Shown: piece after piece, positions 59,119 through 64,000 of the stretch
Layout: each line of letters opens with the position of its first letter
Position numbering within the stretch: position 1 is the stretch's first letter
DNA from: Alopecurus myosuroides
Taxonomy: Eukaryota > Streptophyta > Magnoliopsida > Poales > Poaceae
DNA: 64,000 nt
Reading direction: 5' to 3'
NCBI GenBank assembly: GCA_028641055.1
Contig: CM054060.1
Coordinates: 300,021,835-300,085,834, forward strand
Notes under the pieces: generated by a model
The model's input: only the letters and a program-made list of their open reading frames with translations
Databases searched by the model: none
Told to the model about the DNA's origin: nothing
Program-made: the position numbers and the translations under genes

Positions 59119-62100
59119 TGTAACATCCCTGATTTTTGGAAAATGCAAAAATCACAAAATTTTGAAACTTTTTGTTTTCATATTGTGCAAGTCACCAAAA
59201 ACCAAATGAGAAGCAAGAAACAAAAGAAAACAATACATATTTCAATGAAATTGAGTTCACCAATCCAATTATGCCTTGTTCCTTAAACCCTAAAACCTTA
59301 TTCAAAAAAATAAGTTTCTTTATATAAAGGGAATATCTTTTATTAACAAACCTTTACCTAAAATGTTTACAACTCCAATATTAATCTGAATTTATTTTAT
59401 GGCATCAAAAATCAAAGATTTATAAACCCTAATAAAGTTCTAATCCCCAAAAATATTTTGATGAGAATAAAATTATTAATAATAACTTTTAGTTGTTATT
59501 CCAAGTTTTAAACATGAAGGGGTGAAAATGAAATGCATTGCTTTGATAATAACATAACAAAAGGTTTGAAAACAATATTATGACTAGTGGTTTTATTCTA
59601 AATTTTATTGATCAACAATAATAATTAATTGATATAAACTAATAAAATAGCATTAAGTTACTATTAATAAATCCTTCATATCCTAAAATTATTAACTATG
59701 AAAATGGTTTGAAATTGACTTCCAAAACTATTATTTGAAATGTTTAATGTCTCTAAAAATTTATTGAATCAAAAACCCCATTTTACTATTTTTCTATTTT
59801 AAAATGGTATTAAGTACTATTAGTGAATTAATTATATTTTCAAAACATAAAAGAGATGAAAACTCTTTGAAATGGTTTTGGAAAATAGTATTTGATCTTT
59901 ATAAAGCCACTGAAATTATATTTGACTAATAATTGTATTTTATAATTTTCTAAATTAAAAATCACATTAAGCTCTATTAAGGAATTATTTCAAATTTCCA
60001 TAATTCAAAAATAAAATATGTTGAATTGTTTTCAAAAATTGTACTGTTAAAAAGTATTTGAAATTTCAAGAATTTAGAAATTTAGTTCATATCATTTGGA
60101 TAATTAGAACAGAAGTTATAATCAAATCTTTTAAACAGAAATTAAAAGAAAATTCTTGATGACGTCATCAGTGACGTCATCCTTCTTCTTCCTCCGTTTG
60201 GAAACTGCGAGATTTTCGGCCGAATTCAATCCCGGTGATTTCTCACCATTAAAACCACCATTTGCTTCCTTCCCGGCCTCTATAAAATGCCCACGAACCC
60301 CTCTTCCTTTCCCCTCTGTCCCCTCTCCAAATCACGCGGCCACCCCTCGGTGATTCCTCGCCGGAGATCCGCCACAGCCGCAGCCGTGTGAGCACAACTC
60401 CGGCCAGGTGAGTCTCTCCCCCGGTCCATGACCTAGCCCTCCTTCCTCCCTCGTCTTCGCGCTTTGATTGATGCCTTCGGGCAATTTTTCTGTCCGGCCA
60501 GGCCCACTGCATCGTCTCCTTCAGAACCGCCGGAGCGCGCTGCGCCTCCGTCTGCACCGCCGCAGCCAACCAGGAAGCGGTACCCGTAGCCTCTGTGGTT
60601 ATCCGATTCGCCACGTCGCGCTCGTCGTCGTCGTCATCTTCGTTGAGCTCGAGGACCCCTGGAGCGCCATCTTCGTCATTTCCCGAGCATCTGCGCCGCC
60701 GCAACGCCATTCTCCGGCGACCTAACCGCGCGGTAAGCCCCTCCTCTCTCATGGACCGTTAGATGTGATCAACGGTCAAGATTAGATTAGAAGGGGTACG
60801 AGATCTGATGCGTTAGATCTAGATCTGACGGCCCAAACGAATTCACTTATCCACGTCAGCGTGTGCCACTCAGCAGCCCAGTCATCAGCCTCGCCCAATC
60901 AGGATCAGCCACGTGGCCCAGCCTTATTTGAATTTTTCTCCCGCTGGAATTAATTGGCAACTTTGCAGAAACACCCCTGCACTTTTGAACCATCATAACT
61001 TTTGATCCATGAAGCCAAATTTAGGAATCTTGGACTTTTTGGAAAGCCCTTGACATTTAGAATCTTTTGGCACTGGCCAAATTCAAATTTGACTAACTTA
61101 AATTTGTTCAATTTTAAATATTCTTGTTTGGTGAAATTTGGCATAATTCAAATTCTACAAATCCAAAATTTGTAAATAAAATATATTTGGAAACCTTAGG
61201 ATGTGTACTTTCATATCCCTTGTCCCAAAATAATAATTGAGCAAATTAAAATTGAATTTAGAATTAAGTTGTCTATTTGAGTATTTTTGACATAGATTAA
61301 TTTCTATAAATATTTTCAATATAGTTCCTTTTACAAAATTGTTCCATTTGACAACCTTGAACCATAGAAATTAGTGCCTAACCATTTTGGACACTCTTTA
61401 ACCATGGACATATGTTTTTGACCAAAAACCCAACATAGTAATATCCATTATCACCATGTCTTAGAAATTTGTTACCATCATCTACCATTGGTTGTTGTGG
61501 CCATTTTTGGATCCAAGACCAAGTCCCTAAAATTTCCAAGTAGTGAACCTCAAACACTAGCACCTTAGAATTCTATCTACTTCTCCATTCTCCCATTCTT
61601 GCTTCAAGAATTCACCAAGTCAGCAAAATGGAGATCAAGACTCAAGCACAAGAATGAAACTTCAATATCAACCTGGTGGCAACATGAAAAGCTACAAGGA
61701 AGATCAATGAAGAAGTTTTGAAGAAAAGACTTAGACTCCACAACAACTAGAAGCAACTCAAGAAGTACAAGTGTGCAGAAATTCAGAAGAAGACATCTCT
61801 CTCTCTCCTTCTATCTTTCTTCTTATGTTCTTTCCAATTTGACTTAGTGGTATTTGTGCCCATCCCATACCCAAACCAATTAGTGAAGTGAAAACCATGA
61901 AGACTATCAAGACCAAGATAAGCACCACACCAATGAAGGAAACAACTTAGATGACATGATGATGATCTTCAAGAAGGCAAACACATGAGGACTAGAAGCA
62001 ATCCACCCAAGTTGAAGAGTAACAAGTTATTTTTGTCCAAACCATTGACCCAAATGGAAAACCCAAGACTTAGTAATATTTTCCCTTGAATGATGAAGTT

Positions 62101-63808
62101 AGTAGACCTACCCTAACCACAATGGAAAATACTAACATAGTCACTCAATATTTTTGAAGGTGAATATGACCAAGTGTTTGCATGTATTACTTTAATTGAA
62201 GAAGTAATATGTTTATTCTTAGTGAACTCTTGGAACTTCCTCGACAAGTATGGTTATAAAAAAAAAGTTTGATCACTACAAACTCAACCTAGTCCTTCCC
62301 AAGTAAACCATTGGAATTTCCTTAACAAGTATTGAACTCAAATCTTGACCTTGCCCTAGCCAACTTGGTCCAACTCCTTTGTTATGTTATTTGCTCTGTT
62401 TGCTTCTCCACCTATGTGTTTGATTGCTAGGATGCTTGTTTATTTTGTTATTGTGTTTTCAATGAATAGATTGTACGGAGAGCAACGATCTTTTATGAAG
62501 AGAGTGTGATATCTTCACCAACTTCAACAAGGCAAGTAACACATCATAAACTACCCATTATTTTCTATATGCATTAGTTGATTTTGAGTAGTATGCATGA
62601 TAGGAAATTTTACTAAGTTATACTATGCTATGCTATTATCCTAGTAGTGTGTAGCCATCCCTTTTACCTTGTTATTTTGATAGCCTTAGAATTTACTAGG
62701 TGCTATGCAATGTTACAAATTGTTTTACTAGATGTTGAGGAAAAATCCTAAGTATAACTAATGAATGAACCACCTGGGTGGAAGTGGTAAGACTGGGTTA
62801 TGTTGAGTGTTTCCTCAGGGCCCTTATCTAAGGGTTATTCCACTTGAGGTTGTCACTTGCGGATGGCCACCCAGGAACAAAGAGATTACTATGTCCCTCT
62901 AAATCTAGTAGCTTCCCGTGCAGCCTTTTGACAATATGGGCTCTGTCTTGATCAATTAAGTTGTGAGGGTTCAGCCCAGGCTTGACAAGCAGATGTAGCA
63001 AAATTATAGGTGGAACGGGTCTTGCCGGTGGGTTTGGACTTCTTCTTCTGAAAGATCTCGTCTCAATTCTCTCCTTTCCATGATGCACTCCGGGTGTATA
63101 GGATGTTTGGGATAATTGAAGACAAAGGGTGAAAGTGCACAACCTCTGCAGAGTCAACAAACTAAGATCTTAGCCGTGTCCCCGGTTATGGACAACTATG
63201 AGTAGCTGGACAAGGATTGACGGAAGAGTCTCATCACCATTTTCAATAAGTAAAATTTTGACCCAATGAACAGTAGTAGTGGTGCTTGGATTTCAATCCA
63301 ATGATGCCACCCTTTGAAAAGAAAAGTTTGTTTTACAAAAGTGATAGGAGAAAACTTGCTTTATGCAAACTTAGCCAAAACTCCACCAAGCCAAATATGC
63401 ATGTAGATATAGTCTTGCCAATTATATCCACCATAGTGTTACTTGCCAATACATTAAATTGTATTGACTCCCTTGTGGCTGCATATTCCATATTGCAGAT
63501 GTTTCTGAAGACGAGTGAGGATTTCGTTTAGGATCTCGAGACTATCGCCAACATGTTTTGCCTGTGGCACATGAAGAAGATGGGATCAATGTTGTACTAT
63601 GTATTCCGTTGTATTTCTTTGTTTTTCTTCTAGTCTTCTAAGACTATGCAAGTTGTAATACTATTTTTGTAAAGACTGGATCATGCGATGTAATAGAATT
63701 TGATGCATTTGCATGATATTTCATTTTGTACTGTGGTGCTAGCAATTCATCCAGGGACTAGCACAATAACACAGGTATTCCATCTTTATTAAAAGTTGGG
63801 ATGTTACA
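59119..63808 (+). repeat. C 3' LTR (4690 bp)
   Basis: Nearly identical to the 5' LTR; the first 1.1 kb differs only by one extra T. It carries the as-1-like doublet (60160-60179), TATAAA (60281-60286) and a perfect CAG|GTGAGT donor (GT at 60408-60409). It also has the GC donor (62532) and the acidic terminal exon. TSD CCGGA follows. Confidence 0.92.
60160..60179. promoter_or_regulatory. as-1-like doublet in C 3' LTR
   Basis: Second copy of the TGACGTCA pair (60160-60167 and 60172-60179), unchanged from the 5' LTR. Confidence 0.55.
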
Positions 63809-63813
63809 CCGGA

Positions 63814-64000
63814 GAGGAATTTCCCCAACAGATTTCTCCCTGCGAGAGAGCTTTTCTCTCTCGGGTGTTTTCCGCCCCGCAGCGGCGGCGAAATAATTCT
63901 TCAAGGATGGAATGAGGCTTAGGGTTCCCTCGGGGTCAGGGGGCCAAAGATGACCCCTGGATGTGGGCCAGGGTGGCCACACCCCTAGGTGGCGTGAATA
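63814..64000 (-). repeat. B 5' LTR, second segment (runs off window)
   Basis: It resumes the B LTR after C (GAGGAATTTCCCC...) and matches the left LTR from about 44366 on. About 320 more bases should follow beyond 64000 before the LTR edge. Confidence 0.85.

Larger units (their letters stand above)
53242..63808 (+). mobile_element. Non-autonomous Tekay-type element C (LARD-like)
   Basis: Two LTRs of 4689 and 4690 bp flank only 1188 bp. TSD CCGGA is perfect (53237-53241 and 63809-63813). PBS TGGTATCAGAGC (57934-57945) and the dyad-plus-PPT before the 3' LTR (TCTCGGGACGAGA, then TTTTAAGGGTGGTAG) match D, so it is a Tekay relative lacking gag and pol. It would have moved using proteins from an autonomous relative. 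The LTRs differ at about 26 positions plus one single-base indel by my count, so it is young. Confidence 0.92.
20371..64000 (-). mobile_element. Athila-type Ty3/gypsy element B, split by A and C
   Basis: On the minus strand: 5' LTR (beyond 64000 to 63814, then 53241-52224), PBS 52212-52201, gag, PR, RT, RNase H and integrase (52108-47503), a downstream coiled-coil ORF (47088-46588), PPT (44876-44860) and 3' LTR (44859-43833 plus 20844-20371). The tRNA-Asp type PBS, the MTVVPN-type RT and an ORF after pol all point to Athila. A sits in the 3' LTR and C in the 5' LTR. By comparison with the left LTR about 320 bases of the 5' LTR should lie beyond 64000. The TSD cannot be checked. The left end at 20371 lacks the first ten or so bases (TGATGACCCA) seen at 52224. 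Confidence 0.85.

Noticed and set aside
60249..60752. Minus-strand 167-codon frame in the C LTRs (also 54371-54832)
   Set aside because: It is antisense to the LTR leader, spans the TATA box, and appears twice only because LTRs are duplicated.
53242..63808. The repeat of 53.2-57.9 kb at 59.1-63.8 kb as a segmental duplication
   Set aside because: TG...CA ends, a PBS after the first copy, a PPT before the second and a perfect CCGGA TSD show these are the two LTRs of one element.

Overview
This window is plant nuclear DNA, almost certainly from a grass with a large, repeat-rich genome (Pooideae, i.e. the wheat/barley/oat side, is the best guess; the species cannot be fixed from the sequence). 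I recognise no host gene. The window is a stack of nested LTR retrotransposons, several of which can be dissected exactly by their TG...CA ends, 5-bp target-site duplications (TSDs), primer-binding sites (PBS) and polypurine tracts (PPT). The retrotransposon reading frames are broken by stops or frameshifts, so they are annotated as pseudogenes.

Layout. 1-560: unassigned. About 561-1773: an old TIR-type DNA element carrying a broken acidic, UIM-like reading frame. 2209-3626: the 5' part of a Tekay-type (Ty3/gypsy chromovirus) LTR. 3627-20370: the 3' half of a SIRE-type Ty1/copia element on the minus strand (S1: LTR, an extra third ORF, and RT/RNase H), split by S2. 5174-16221: a complete non-autonomous SIRE-type element on the plus strand (S2; TSD ATATC; gag only; 2.6-kb LTRs). 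20371 to beyond 64000: an Athila-type Ty3/gypsy element on the minus strand (B; PR-RT-RH-INT plus a downstream coiled-coil ORF). Both B LTRs are themselves interrupted. The left one holds element A (20845-43827, minus, TSD ATCCT), an Athila-type element with gag and protease but no RT or integrase. The right one holds element C (53242-63808, plus, TSD CCGGA), with two almost identical 4.69-kb LTRs around only 1.19 kb of internal DNA. Element A in turn contains element D (22670-37498, plus, TSD CATAT), a Tekay chromovirus with gag, PR, RT, RNase H, integrase and chromodomain-like tail, plus an additional ORF before gag.

Order of events from the nesting: F (the LTR fragment) before S1; S1 before S2 and B; B before A and C; A before D. 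The window pairs coding-poor elements with likely helpers of the same lineage: S2 with S1-like SIRE, A with B-like Athila, and C with D-like Tekay. They share PBS type, PPT context and LTR ends with these relatives.

The most interesting signals are in the Tekay LTRs. They look like small genes: TATA box, GT splice donor, a candidate GC-AG intron whose phase joins two acidic/tyrosine-rich exons, a stop codon and, in D, an AATAAA signal. Two diverged Tekay LTR families (C and F) also carry an as-1-like doublet, two TGACGTCA palindromes exactly 12 bp apart. Other notable points are a duplicated core promoter in S2, a hairpin-forming templated repair scar in D, a gene-like leader and intron before the third ORF of S1, and a marked excess of transversions between LTR pairs.
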